64,000 nucleotides of DNA, taken from contig MOWL01000069.1 of assembly GCA_002110485.1 (NCBI GenBank), positions 310,001 through 374,000 of the forward strand. Direction: 5' to 3'. Positions 36,824 through 47,823 of the stretch are shown piece after piece; within the stretch, counting starts at the first letter, position 1, and each line of letters starts with the position of its first letter. A program made the position numbers and the translations under genes. The notes under the pieces were generated by a model. That model was not told where the DNA came from. It searched no databases and worked only from the letters and a program-made list of their open reading frames with translations. This stretch comes from Emergomyces orientalis (Eukaryota > Ascomycota > Eurotiomycetes > Onygenales > Ajellomycetaceae).

Positions 36824-38164
36824 TTAGCCACGTTGTCTTGGAGCTCCCTTTTTGTTAGCCGCGTTTTCCGCATCCGCATCCGAGACGAGTTTAGTTTTTT
36901 TAGTTTGTCGAATATTGGCATTTTACACGGCTTTCGAAGATTGCGGAACTCTCTGTTAGAGACGCTTAATTGTGTGCCGCAGTCGATCAAGGTTTGTAGG
37001 TAACTCGATTCGTGCTTTAAATGCTCAGGTTATAAAGGCAGGGATCGTATGAGGCCGTTTGTTACTACCACCGAGATCGTTAGCTGCCGGATGAAGGCGC
37101 ACGGGGAAACAGTCCCCGCTGAACTGGAGGAAGACCTTACCGAGTATTTATATGTCAATAGGGAAGGGGGCTTCAAGACTTAGCATATGTTGATATTAAA
37201 GCACCTGGCGACCTGGGGGGACGGACACGGGTGTAAATAATATATTATGTAAAAGGCAACTTTGGTGTCATTCGAAGGTATTTGAGCATTTTTGCTTGCC
37301 TTTCTTTGAAATCTTTCGACGGTACGTGCTAGCCCTAATTGGTAAACAGAAAATGAAAAGGTTCTTGATGGGGATTTTCTTTATCATACCAATCCTCTCA
37401 GTTTGTAGTTCAACCCTTCGATGTTAAAAGAAACACCGGGTGGCAGGCCATACAGTGAGGAGAAGTAACCCGGGAGTATTTGAGGCACAGCATATCTGAC
37501 TTTTATCTACATGGAATATCGAGTCCATTGATTTGACTTGCTCGTGGGTTTAATTCACCCGCAAGCACTTATTTTCGTTCCAAGGACTGCCAGCGCCATA
37601 AAGAGACCAGTCGTTTATCCTTATTCTTTTAAACTGCAAACAAACCTGGGCTTGGATATGGTTAACGAAGGGTTCACTTGATTTGCGCAAGAAATGAAAT
37701 TACAGGGATGGGAGACTCCTTCCGGAACCCTTTGATGACAACAAAATGAGGAGCCACTCAGATCCCACTACTTGAATTATTCCTTTGATAAAATCTGGGT
37801 AACTTGCGACGATTTTTCTTGAGTTCGCACTTAGCAGGCAAGCTTTATGGTCGACGCACCTAATTCTTTGCGTGGGATGGACGAAACAGGTTTGATAACG
37901 TTGCCAACGACGAAGACTACAGTATCAATTTGACCTTTTTTTAGTTTAAAGAGAAAGATCATGATATACTGAAGAACTCGAAAAAAAGAATTCTTTGTCT
38001 GATTTTCTCGAAATCCTTGCAGATGAGAGCATACACATTTCATGAGCAAAAAGCTGGTCAACGACCTTGGACGTGGGTTAAATCCCCAACTAGGAAGTTC
38101 TCCACCTATTATTGATCCTCAGATTTCCGAAGATAACTTTTTTGTCCTTGGGATCATGCGGATC
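36824..38164. other. Intergenic, no gene recognised
   Basis: 1.3 kb. It contains an ATG-initiated frame MPIFDKLKK... (minus, from 36921) that overlaps the neighbour's 5' end in another frame. Nothing else coding is seen. Confidence 0.45.
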
Positions 38165-38641
38165 TCATTCTTTGAGCGGATTCATGGAGAATGCTATGTT
38201 GGGATTAATATAATATTTTGCTAGGCGGATTAACTTGCCCTGAATCAAATTTCTCCCAGTTAGATCTGAACTTTGGAAATCCACATACAGCTTTGGAACA
38301 CCTCGAACACAAATGAAGACAATATATCTAGAATAACTTCCCATGTTTGAGCCGTCTGAAGTGCCCGCGAAGCTAGTGATCTTACTTCGAGTCAACACAA
38401 AGGGATTCACCATCGCCCAATTCGCGAACGCTAGCGGGATGAGCACAAGCTCTACTCAAACCCTCCAGATGCCGGATCTGCTAATCCAGGAATACCCCAA
38501 GCCTCCCCTCATTTTCCGAGAGAAGATGTGCACTAGCATAATGCAACTTGCTGCCGCGCAATTATTGACCTGCGACAAAGTCAGTTTATCCTTAGCTGGG
38601 AGTAAGGTGCGCAGATCCCTGATGGCGAAACTCAACCCCAA
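38165..38641 (-). pseudogene. Possible relic of an MFS transporter
   Basis: One minus frame reads through 38641-38165 with a single internal TGA (38456-38458). It gives hydrophobic stretches such as LIPLAFANWAMVNPFVL followed by SKITSFAGTSDGSN and VPKLYVDFQSSD. The order (hydrophobic helix, S(N)xAGxT..., GP.LF...S) recalls the C-terminal half of Dal5/allantoate-type major facilitator permeases. No complete N-terminal half is visible. Alternative: a chance hydrophobic frame. Low confidence. Confidence 0.25.
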
Positions 38642-39516
38642 GGTGCGATAAGATAGATCGTGATCAAACCCAATATACCCGACGTGTCGACTCTATGAAG
38701 AGTTTTCTTATTTCCTACTGGCGAAAGCAAACTTTTGAAAGAAACGTTGATAGATGGATAATGCCATCAGTTCCAATAGCCCATATATGAAGGCAATCAT
38801 CAATGGTGGCATCTATTAAAGCGCATGCCACCAGTGGCGTTATAGGGGAGGTACTGTCAACATTTGCAGATGTGACGTTACTAGCAGTATGATTTCCATA
38901 GACCATATATTTCATGGCTTTCGGATCTGACGGATCATTGGCAACAGTTCCAAACCGGGAAGCGATATGCGAGGCTTCTTGGGTGAGTTTAGGGCTATGA
39001 TGACGCGAATTGCTACTTTTCAACCCACTGCCGTGGGATGATATGGATAAAGCCACCGATGGGACGACTTCTTTATTTAAACCCGATATTTGAGATGCGC
39101 ATCCGAAAGTTAAGCAGCTTGACTGTTTCTCGTCAGGTTAGCAATGTGTTCCAAAAATAAACTATGACATATATTCCAAAATAAAACCGGGGCTTGTCTC
39201 TAAGCAATCACTTGCACAAGTTTTCTTAGTACGCCTTCTAGTAGGGGCGTATATGGATAAAACGGAAATATTCACATAACTTGCAAATTTGATATCCTGG
39301 CCTAATCAGCGTAGGTAGGGTTCAACATGAGAAGAGGAATGATACAGATGAGAGGATGCAAAGTTTAATTTGATATGACCCTCCATCGATATATGTATTG
39401 TCATCTGAAATTAAGTTGAATTGGCAATGAGTACTTTGCGAAGCTATATATAACGGGAAGTGCGATTGATGGTAAATCCTAAACAAACCCTAGATATAGT
39501 TCTAAATGATTTCTCC

Positions 39517-40644
39517 CTAGTTTGGCGTCCCTGACACCCCGGCTTTTGTGCTAGCCCAAGTGTCGTACAGTGGGCTGTTGGGGTAATCAATATAGCCAAG
39601 CGTGGATTTTGGTGAATAGAACGTACTTCGATTGTACGAGGTGAGATCTATGTGATTGAAAACTCGAAAAGGAGGATCTGGATTCGCTGTAAAATATCGG
39701 CCGAATGCGATGGCGATGCGTTGGTCCTTATGATCTTCAATAGTTATTTTAGCAGACTCGGGGGAGAACCCTCCAGCAAGAATGACCGTCCCGGAGTTTC
39801 CAAATGCATCAACGAGAAAATCTGTGCTATGATGAGTTCCTTCAAACGATTGTGAACCGTTGATCCGGGACTCCACTACGTGCAAATACGCCAATCCTAT
39901 ATTCGCTAGACTTTGGGCAAGGTGAGTGAATTGTGGCCTTGGGTCTGCCATTCCCATACCCTGAAACGGGCTCCATGGGCTGACTCGATATGCAGTTTTC
40001 TCACATCCAATGGCCGCTGCAATTGCTGTAGCCACTTCTATGCCAAATCTTGAGCGATTCTCGATGCTTCCGCCCCAACGATCATTGCGATTGTTACACA
40101 GATCCTGTAAGAACTGATCACAAAGGTACCCATTCGCTCCGTGAATCTCCACTCCGTCGAATCCAGCGCGTATGGCATTCTTTGCCGCTTGAACATAGTC
40201 TTGGATGAACGATTGGATTCCCTTCTCATCTAGCGGCTCAGGAATGGGCCTTTCCTCTGAAATGGGTAGGTTACTGCTGGAGACCACTGGATAGCCTTCC
40301 GCCGCGAGGACTTGCGCGTTTGCTGCCCGACCCAAAGCCCACAATTGACAGAAGATAAAACAGCCTTTGGCATGGATGGCATCGGTGACCTCTTTCCACG
40401 CTTTGATCTGCGCATCGTTGTATATCCCGGGCACATTGTTATTTCCCCCCGCGCGGGGGGAAATAAATGTGCCTTCCGTGATTAGCAACGTTCCTGGAAT
40501 CGAAGCACGTTGCGCATAATAATCTTTGACGAATGGAACAGGAACATGGTTATCATCCGCGCGAAATCTGGTCAATGGAGCCAAAACTATACGATGTTGC
40601 AATGTAATATTGCCGACCTGGATTGGGGTTTGGAGATTCGCCAT
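39517..40644 (-). CDS. Old yellow enzyme-type NAD(P)H:flavin oxidoreductase
   Basis: Single exon of 375 residues from ATG 40644, the first ATG matching the family N-terminus (MANLQTPIQVGNITLQHRIV). Family enzymes use FMN and NADPH to reduce activated C=C bonds. Visible signatures are LAPLTRFRA (FMN Thr region), QLWALGR, the active-site VEIHGANGYL with His168/Asn171 and Tyr173, RWGGSIENRSRF, and the phosphate-binding FGRYFTANPDPP. Length matches yeast OYE (about 400) and fungal EasA-like members. The open frame extends upstream but that part has no family similarity and is probably 5' UTR. It looks fully functional. The substrate is unknown, and no ergot or terpenoid genes flank it. Confidence 0.95.
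   Translation of the reverse strand: MANLQTPIQVGNITLQHRIVLAPLTRFRADDNHVPVPFVKDYYAQRASIPGTLLITEGTFISPRAGGNNNVPGIYNDAQIKAWKEVTDAIHAKGCFIFCQLWALGRAANAQVLAAEGYPVVSSSNLPISEERPIPEPLDEKGIQSFIQDYVQAAKNAIRAGFDGVEIHGANGYLCDQFLQDLCNNRNDRWGGSIENRSRFGIEVATAIAAAIGCEKTAYRVSPWSPFQGMGMADPRPQFTHLAQSLANIGLAYLHVVESRINGSQSFEGTHHSTDFLVDAFGNSGTVILAGGFSPESAKITIEDHKDQRIAIAFGRYFTANPDPPFRVFNHIDLTSYNRSTFYSPKSTLGYIDYPNSPLYDTWASTKAGVSGTPN
40439..40466. repeat. 28-bp perfect palindrome inside the OYE gene
   Basis: The core ATTTCCCCCCGC meets its exact complement with no spacer and is flanked by two more pairing bases on each side. It lies over the codons for the ISPRAGGN region. Confidence 0.95.
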
Positions 40645-43220
40645 ATCCGAATTGATTGCAAGCGAAATTAAACGAGACGATTGTCTGGTTAAGGAACTGA
40701 TATTTATATATCTGGAGGTGCATGCTTCACTGCTTTTACTGTTGATATAAGTTATGATAGTAAGTAACCAGCCCCTATCTGATTTGTAAGACATACGAGG
40801 GTCCGACCAGAGGTTGAAAGCGAGCGGCAGCTTACAAATCATCTAGGGGCCAGTTAAAGTTGTTTATTAATTCGAACTTCCACAATAATAAAAGTTTCAC
40901 CACAATATGAAAGTAGTCAAGGTGATGTTGGGAGCCGGAAAATATGGAACAAGATACTCTCTGCGATTAGTCCATGAACCCAAAGTCCGGATATAACCGA
41001 GTTTCGGCTATCTTAGTCATTGGCAAACCCCTTCAATTCCCAATGGTTCTTTTGAGAAGCACAAGCATGTGTATGAGTGTCGAGTGTTGCTGTAACTGGA
41101 GCTCTTTTTGGACTATTCAGATGTAAGGGAGGACCAGAGGCATTAGTTTATCATTGAACTAGAATTTACTAGCTCTGGTCAAATCACTGTTTCTCTTGCT
41201 GGATATGACAGCAGTCCCTTAAATAGACGCCCAGGTGCGCCGTGGAAAGGTTGAGTTACCTGAATAATACAGGGCAAATATCCTTGGAGTGTTTGTTGGC
41301 ATCCGCAAAACAAACCGGACGGGTATTGGTGGTTTATGAGGATGATATGGGGGGATGAATGCTGATAATTTCGGCTTTGTCTTTTAATTTCTGATCATGA
41401 ACTTCTTAGGGTTTTGTGGTCACGTGGAGCATATCTTCTGAAGAGCCAATTTTGCAGGGCATTTGACAAAATGGTGTGCATAATCCCGGAAAGAGAATCA
41501 CGAGCCGGAGCTCATCGAGTATCAGTGGTTGGAGAATTTAGCTGCAGAAGAAGATCAGATGTGATGGCAGAGGGCTCTTTCAATGTTTGCGAGCATCACA
41601 ACCGTCTTATTGGGGCTCAATTTATGCCCAAGACCCACGAGAAAGCTCTCTAGAGTGAGCATCCTGAACAATGAGTAGAGCGTTTTAAAATTTCTTAGAA
41701 ACGAAATAAGAAATTGAGTCTACTGAAGCCGAAGCGCTCGGGTATTTGCACCCCACATCTTGAGCGCGACTTGGCCCTCATTATGCTGCGTATTACGTTA
41801 TTATAAGTTGGTCGTGGTGCGATTATTCCTGACAATCTGGGGTAGTTAAATGTGGCCGTGGGGATGAGCCAGAGATTTTCCACTAGTCAACGACCCCAGA
41901 TTCTTAAGCTTATCGGGGGGATCCAAGTCCGCGGAACCCTGAGCTCCTCGCTTTTAGCACCGCTTGACACCTCTGAGATGCCACACCCCAACCTCCGAAT
42001 TGTTCAACTTTGGGAAGCAAAAGCCATGTTTTGTGCGAGGAACGGGCACTTTGGAAGTGTAAATTGTTATTTAAACCATCATAATGTTGGTTTCCGAACT
42101 CGAAACCATATTATGTGGCCATGATCTGGCTGAGCAACGGAATATATATGGAGTACTCTTGAGGCATCTGAGGATCAAATGACGATTTCATCATGACAAT
42201 CCACAGGACTAAACCTGCGGAGATAAAGGAAGAGTCTGGGTTGGTTCCCTTCCACTGCTCAAAATGAACAGACAAAAAGGCGTCTGGAGAGGCAACATCT
42301 ACACCGGAATGGACGGCTAATAATCACACCACACATTTTATCACGCTAAGGTTGGCCAGGCGGGTATGATATTTCCGCCTTTTCAGTACCGTAGTTACCC
42401 CTTTCTTTCAACCTAAATCAAAACTGGCTAAGGAACTCTGCGATGTCTCCGAAATTTTGGAGTGCATGACGCCAAATGATATGTTTATCATGCAAGGGCC
42501 ACAACTGGCTAATCGATACATTTCCAGAGGGGGGAAGTAGCGGTTGTCGGCAACCACTGCACCTAATAATAGCTCGAGTTGCAAGCATCGAAGGGCAATT
42601 TGTCACTTGATTTGTAAAGATTCAGGTCCTGCTCAATCGTCTGATTCGAGTAAAATCCTCGAATGAGAAAAGCAGAGCATATTTTCTGTTGTGTCTAACG
42701 ATGAGAAAGCTAGTCGTCGTACGCAATAACAACATTCATTGTAAACTATAAGTCAGCGTGTACAACGGACGAACACACTAATTCAAGGTGCATCGGGTAT
42801 CCAGCTGAACTGTTTTTAACGAAATAGTCTTCTTCAGCTTTGAAAGCCCGGATAGAGAGAGACTGTAATTTGTTATTAACTGGCAGCTTGGTCCAACAAC
42901 TCTTCGCTTTCATTTCCTTACGGAAAATCGCCTCAGTTGAACTAGAACGCTGGCTCCGGGATATATCTCCTGGTTTAGCCCGCTTTGAAGCGCTTTGAAG
43001 GAGCCCGGGACGGGTCGACCGGCATCCCACCCTGCCCCTCAAACCATCTATTTGTGGGGAAACTCATGGGTCCCGCCTCCGCATTTCTGGGAGACAGCGG
43101 GCCTTTAAGAACTCCCTCCACGTCGCATCTTTGATAATAGAGAGAAAGCACGCACTGACTCCAGGGTTCAAATCCACACAAAGCGGTAAACACAAAACAA
43201 AACGAGTTTTCCATTCCGAC
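40645..43220. other. Divergent intergenic interval
   Basis: 2.6 kb between the OYE and SDR start codons. Only short, unconvincing open frames. Nothing recognised. Confidence 0.55.
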
Positions 43221-44451
43221 ATGGCCTCCCTTATAAACGTGAAATTTGGTATCAACCCACTCCTTCAAGTCGCTTACAAAATGGCACCACAAAGAGTAGT
43301 GTCCCAATTGCCTCGGTACCTTGGAGTGGTTTCGAAGACGCAGTCTGGTGTTAAGAGCCCAGGTAATAGACGAGAGGCTTCTTCGATACCAACAAAGCAG
43401 CCTATAAACCTCAATGCGTCAATCGCGTCGAGACTGTCGCTTGATGGAAAAGTGACGGTCATCACAGGTAAGCCTATGCAAGGATATCCTTAGCTGGTTT
43501 TTTCGAAAATATTAATTTTCCAGTAGGAGGCACCAGGGGAATTGGATTGGCGCTTGCTGAGGCAACAGCTGGTCTCGGCAGTGATGTCGCCCTTTTGGAC
43601 ATTATGGAGCCTCAGGTGGATATCAACGAACTCCAGAGCCAGTATGGGACTCGGATAAAATACTTCAAGTTCGTTGGAACTTTTCTTACTTTTATATTTG
43701 TACTTAATAGATACTGATAATGGAGATTGGACAGAGCGGATGTAACACAAAAGGGAAGTCTGGAAAAGGCATTTTCAGCAGCAGCGAAAGAATTTGGGCA
43801 CATTGATAACTGGTGGGTATGCCCACAAGTCTCAAGCCATGTAATTTTCGCTGACTGTTCCTAACATAGCGTTACCGCAGCGGGTCTTGAATTGAGCAAA
43901 CCTTTCCTAGAATATGGGTGGGAAGAATCTCGGCGTATTCTTGATATAAATGTGAGTCTATTTATGCTGGTCTTCTATTCACCAGTGAGATATGACGAGG
44001 CCCCGAAGCTGGGAGTTAACCAGTATAGGTTATCGGTTCATTCTTTTCTGCTCAATTGGCAGCACGTCAAATGATGGAACAAGGTAGCGGCGGCTCTATC
44101 GCAATGATTGCATCCATGGCAGGCCACTGTGCCATACCGTCGCAGCGGGTTTCCATGTATGGTGCATCTAAAGCAGCAATCAAGTTGCTTGGAAAATCTC
44201 TAGGGGTTGAAATGGCACCGCACAACATTCGGGTTAACACTCTCTCCCCAGGATATATTGCCTCTGAAATGACAGGGGAGCTCACCGACCTTGAGGAGAT
44301 TGTTAATAGGGTTCCGCCGATGGGACGAATCGGCCAGCGGGACGATCTCACGATGGCAGTTGCATACCTACTGAGCGAAGGGGCCTCATATACCACAGGG
44401 GCAGACATAGCTGTCACTGGAGGCCTGCACAATGGTAGGATAGAGCTTTAA
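43221..44451 (+). CDS. Short-chain dehydrogenase/reductase
   Basis: Five exons (43221-43467, 43527-43668, 43735-43812, 43870-43951, 44029-44451) give 323 residues. NAD(P)-dependent oxidoreductase of the classical SDR fold. The cofactor motif is TGGTRGIG (82-89), Asp is in KADVT, the NAG-like strand reads VTAAG, the tetrad Asn is in ILDIN, and the active-site YGASK places Tyr227 and Lys231, with Ser212 in SMAG. PGYIASEM and the C-terminal ADIAVTGGL are usual for sorbose/mannitol-type reductases. Exon 2 starts at the second AG of a CAGTAG tandem because only that restores the glycine motif. An 80-residue N-terminal extension with basic residues could be a targeting peptide. Substrate unknown. 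Confidence 0.9.
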
Positions 44452-44785
44452 TTTGTTGAAAAATAGCATTAGCTCTTGTGAACTGTACGTTCACTTGTTC
44501 TTTGGATTCTGATTGCAGTGTGGACCGATAGCGCCCGGCGGAGGGCTTGATTATACCACGTTATGTTATATGTAGCCGGAGTACAGTAGGCAGAATACAA
44601 TCCCACTCAGCTCTTTTCTCAAGCAAGTAGCCATTGCCTATGCATTTTCAAAGAAAAAGTTGCCACAGGTTGTTAGCGACAAGGTCCTTAAAGCTTCATA
44701 ATTGACTTCCAGAAGAGCCCCAAAGACAAGAATGTAGGAAAAGTTGGGGAACTGCTTCTCAACATTCCCCAATTCAGCTCTGGCC
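44452..44785. other. Convergent 3' spacer
   Basis: 334 bp between the SDR and peptidase stop codons. Nothing coding. Confidence 0.6.
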
Positions 44786-46723
44786 TCAGATATCCAAAAC
44801 ATTGTACTCCAGCATCCGCATCAATAACCTTCTATCGTTTTCATCCTCCAGTCCCCTAGCTCTCAGCCTTTCTTCCAAGTGGCTACTTGCACCCTCACCT
44901 CCAGTACCTAGCACTTCAAACGCCCCCACATCAGTTTTACAAACCGTCCCCTTCTTGGGCAGCTTCCCATCGACAAAATATGATCTTACAGCCTTCGCTG
45001 TACAGATACTGGGATGACGGAAGAATTTATGCCCATGTCCACCATGGGTGAGTAGCACACTGCCCTCGTAGCCTTCACTGGCAGACTGTGCAGACCTAAA
45101 TGGCGTGCAAGGGTCATATTTCCCATTGATGAACAGGATTGGAAATTTTGTTTTGGCTTGAAAGGGGCCTGCGTAGCGTTCGGTGGCAGCCATCTTCCAT
45201 TGTGCGCAAGGCCAGGTTTTCCCAATAAAGCTGTCTACCATACCGGAGACTGCTGCTTGTTCCTTCACGAGAGGGTGCATTTCCTCCGGGTTGCTGGCGC
45301 GGAAGGACGCATCAGTACATGCCGTGCCCCAGAAATTGTCTGGAGCTGCAAGGTTCCATGGGAGACTCGGTGGGGGTGGAGTGCCCGGGGGCAAGGGCTG
45401 AAGTATGGCAGTAAAATTCTGCGTCAGGACCAGGGACAGGAGGGCCGACATGTCTGGGTATCGGCTCGCATGATAGAGCTGCGAAAAGATAAATGCCTTG
45501 ATCGCAGTCAATAGGTTTGTTGCTGGTGTGGGATTCCAGACAAATGGTACGAGAAGAGGCGGAGCAGTGAGCGGGTTGGCGAGGAGATATTCAATGGCAG
45601 AATTGAGAGATGAGAGTAGCCAATCAGGAGTTGTATCTGGGCCGTTCAGGTTTGCCAAGGTGCAGAGATCAGGTCCCGCCGAAATACAGCTTGAAAAAAA
45701 CCCATTGAGCGAATTTTCAGTGTCTTCTAATGCTCGAAGCCAACTGAGAAGCTCCGTTAGTAGAGTTGGGGATGGGTTTACTCAGGTAAAACGTACAAGC
45801 CCTCCATGTAATCCTTGCCCTCAACCACTGAATCGAGAACCATACGGTCGACCCGCTCAGGGAACATTGCTGCAAAAGTCTGACCCAGAATAGTACCATA
45901 TGAAGCTCCTGTCTACATGTTAGCTCATCATGCCCGTAGAACTCAGAAGATTAGAATCAACCGCACCCCAGAATCTCAACTTGCCGTCTTCACCAAGGGC
46001 GTCAACGATCCGCGCCATGTCACGGGCGACAAAAGCGGTGCTGAGAAAGCTGCCTTTGCTTTTCTGCGCTTCATAACATTTCTCTGCTACATACGTGCTG
46101 TCGCCCCAGCCTCCTTCATTGAACATAGTTATAAGGTCTTGATGTGCGACGACACTTCGGCGATTCAAATCTGCTGCTGACGGTGCTTCAGTCCAGTTCA
46201 GACCGCAAGAGAACGGAATAGTTCGCCCAGTGCCACTATTACTGCGTTAGCAGCCTCTATCAATAAAAAGGAGGCAAACAGAATAGGACATACCGAGGAT
46301 CGAATCCAATTAGATTATATTGGCCGCCAAGAACCCTAGGTCATGTTAGACGATGCAGGTGTCAAACATCCCACCGAAAACTAACTCGTTATAAATGTGG
46401 CCTTTAATGGCTACATCTTCAACCCCAGATCCGCCTGGGCCACCCGGATTAAATAACACACTCCCTAGAACAGGCTCCTTTGTAGCATCGATCTTGAGCA
46501 ATTGAAGCGGTAGTTCTTCGGAGTCATTAGGGGTTGAATAATCGAGGGGCACGTGGAGCTTGACGCAGTTGATTGGAAGTTTTATTGAATCCGGATTAAT
46601 TCCTTCCAGCTTACAAGGAGCCCAGTTTAAAGTCGATGCCCGGCTCTGGCTCTGGCCCTCCGATGGAAGAGCTCCAATGGCGCTGGCAAGTAAAACTGGA
46701 AGTGTTATGTAAAGGAGGTTCAT
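44786..46723 (-). CDS. Secreted TAP-like alpha/beta-hydrolase (tripeptidyl aminopeptidase family)
   Basis: Exons 46723-46386, 46335-46294, 46235-45967, 45908-45782 and 45743-44786 give 577 residues. The protein begins with a signal peptide (MNLLYITLPVLLASAIGA), then LNWAPCKLEG and the oxyanion-region NPGGPGGSG. DPRGTGR and CYEAQ lie before the nucleophile elbow GASYG (Ser219). The C-terminal TAP-like domain has FINGKYDPCTPF (catalytic Asp) and HGGHGH (catalytic His). Family members are extracellular exopeptidases related to Streptomyces tripeptidyl aminopeptidase. Intron 1 uses GTTAGT and leaves a 42-nt exon 2; this join is the least certain, because a competing GTGGGA donor nearby would break the frame. 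Confidence 0.85.
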
Positions 46724-47577
46724 CGCAGTCGAATGAGGTAACCAAAAAATAGGAAAATGGGAAGAAAGAAAAGTATATACAATTTGAGTTTAAGATCAAG
46801 CAATGCGTTTCTGATGCAAAGCAACTTACCTATCAAGTCAGGGTCATCAGGCTATATAAATATTTTATCCACTTGAACATGATGGATCCAGGAGTGTAAG
46901 CCATGACGATATCAAGATCGCAATTCCGCACTAACAAATAATTTCTTCTCAGCTGCTATTAGCTGAAACTCTATGATACCATCTGCTACTACGGGCGACC
47001 GGTTGTCAACTGCTGTGTTGTCATGAAAATGAGAAGTCCTTCAAGGTGTAGGGGATAAATACGCGTATATGCTGAAGCTTTTCAAGGCTCAGAGATGTCG
47101 TCGGGTTTAGCTCAAAAGGCTGACAGGAAAGCCGTCCAGAGCCAAGGCGTTAGTCCAATATCAGTTAGACCAGACGCTAAAGCCCACCTCACTCAAGATA
47201 CGCGTATTGATTTCTTCCTTCAAACAAACATGATCCTACTCAGCCCACGCTTGATGTAGGGATCACCATGAACTTAGTCTCATGCGAATTGTTGCCAAAC
47301 GAGTAATGTTAAATGATTTTCTGTCTGCAAGGGGCACAGTATGAATTGCCACAGACAAGTCTTCTAATTTTGGACATTGATAACAAGATCTAATGTTGAC
47401 TCCATACGTACAGGGTACTCCACACCATGGGTGCGAATTTGGGATGTGGTAACTGTTGGAGTGTAATATCGGTTTGATTCTCTATCTATGCTTTGTGTGC
47501 GTTGCAGAGAGCTATGTAGCCCTGAGAGATGAAAGGAATAACATCGGGCGGGGGGGATGGATGCCTCTGAGAGTAAC

Positions 47578-47823
47578 TACATGGGAGCCAAAGGCCTTGC
47601 CGCCCAGACATCATCTTCTAATAGACTCAAATTCGGGCTATCACCGTGTGCTTTTCTCGCTACAGTCTCACCCAAGTCAAGTCCTACATTGGTATTTTCA
47701 GTCAAAATCTTCGCGCCAAGTCCCCATAATTCTAGTCCGCCTCCCGAGTATCCTCGGACAAGTTCGCAGGATTTTCAGAGTACGACGACTCGGATTGCTA
47801 CGGTCCTGATTCTAGAATCGGTC
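47578..47823 (-). pseudogene. Short coding-like fragment with in-frame stop
   Basis: From an ATG at 47823 one minus frame reads MTDSRIRTVAIRVVVL, a TGA, then about 63 more codons including RGYSGGGLELWGLGAKIL and NVGLDLGETVARKAHGDS before a TAG. Composition is coding-like, and the complementary frame shows the usual Ser/Pro-rich antisense shadow. Family not recognised. It may be a fragment of a dead gene or chance. Confidence 0.25.

Noticed and set aside
43140..43180. GGTTCAAATCC as a tRNA T-loop
   Set aside because: Flanking bases do not form a T stem and no acceptor or anticodon stem pairs around it.
38165..46723. Secondary-metabolite gene cluster
   Set aside because: No synthase, cyclase, P450 or cluster regulator is present; adjacency of an OYE and an SDR is not enough.
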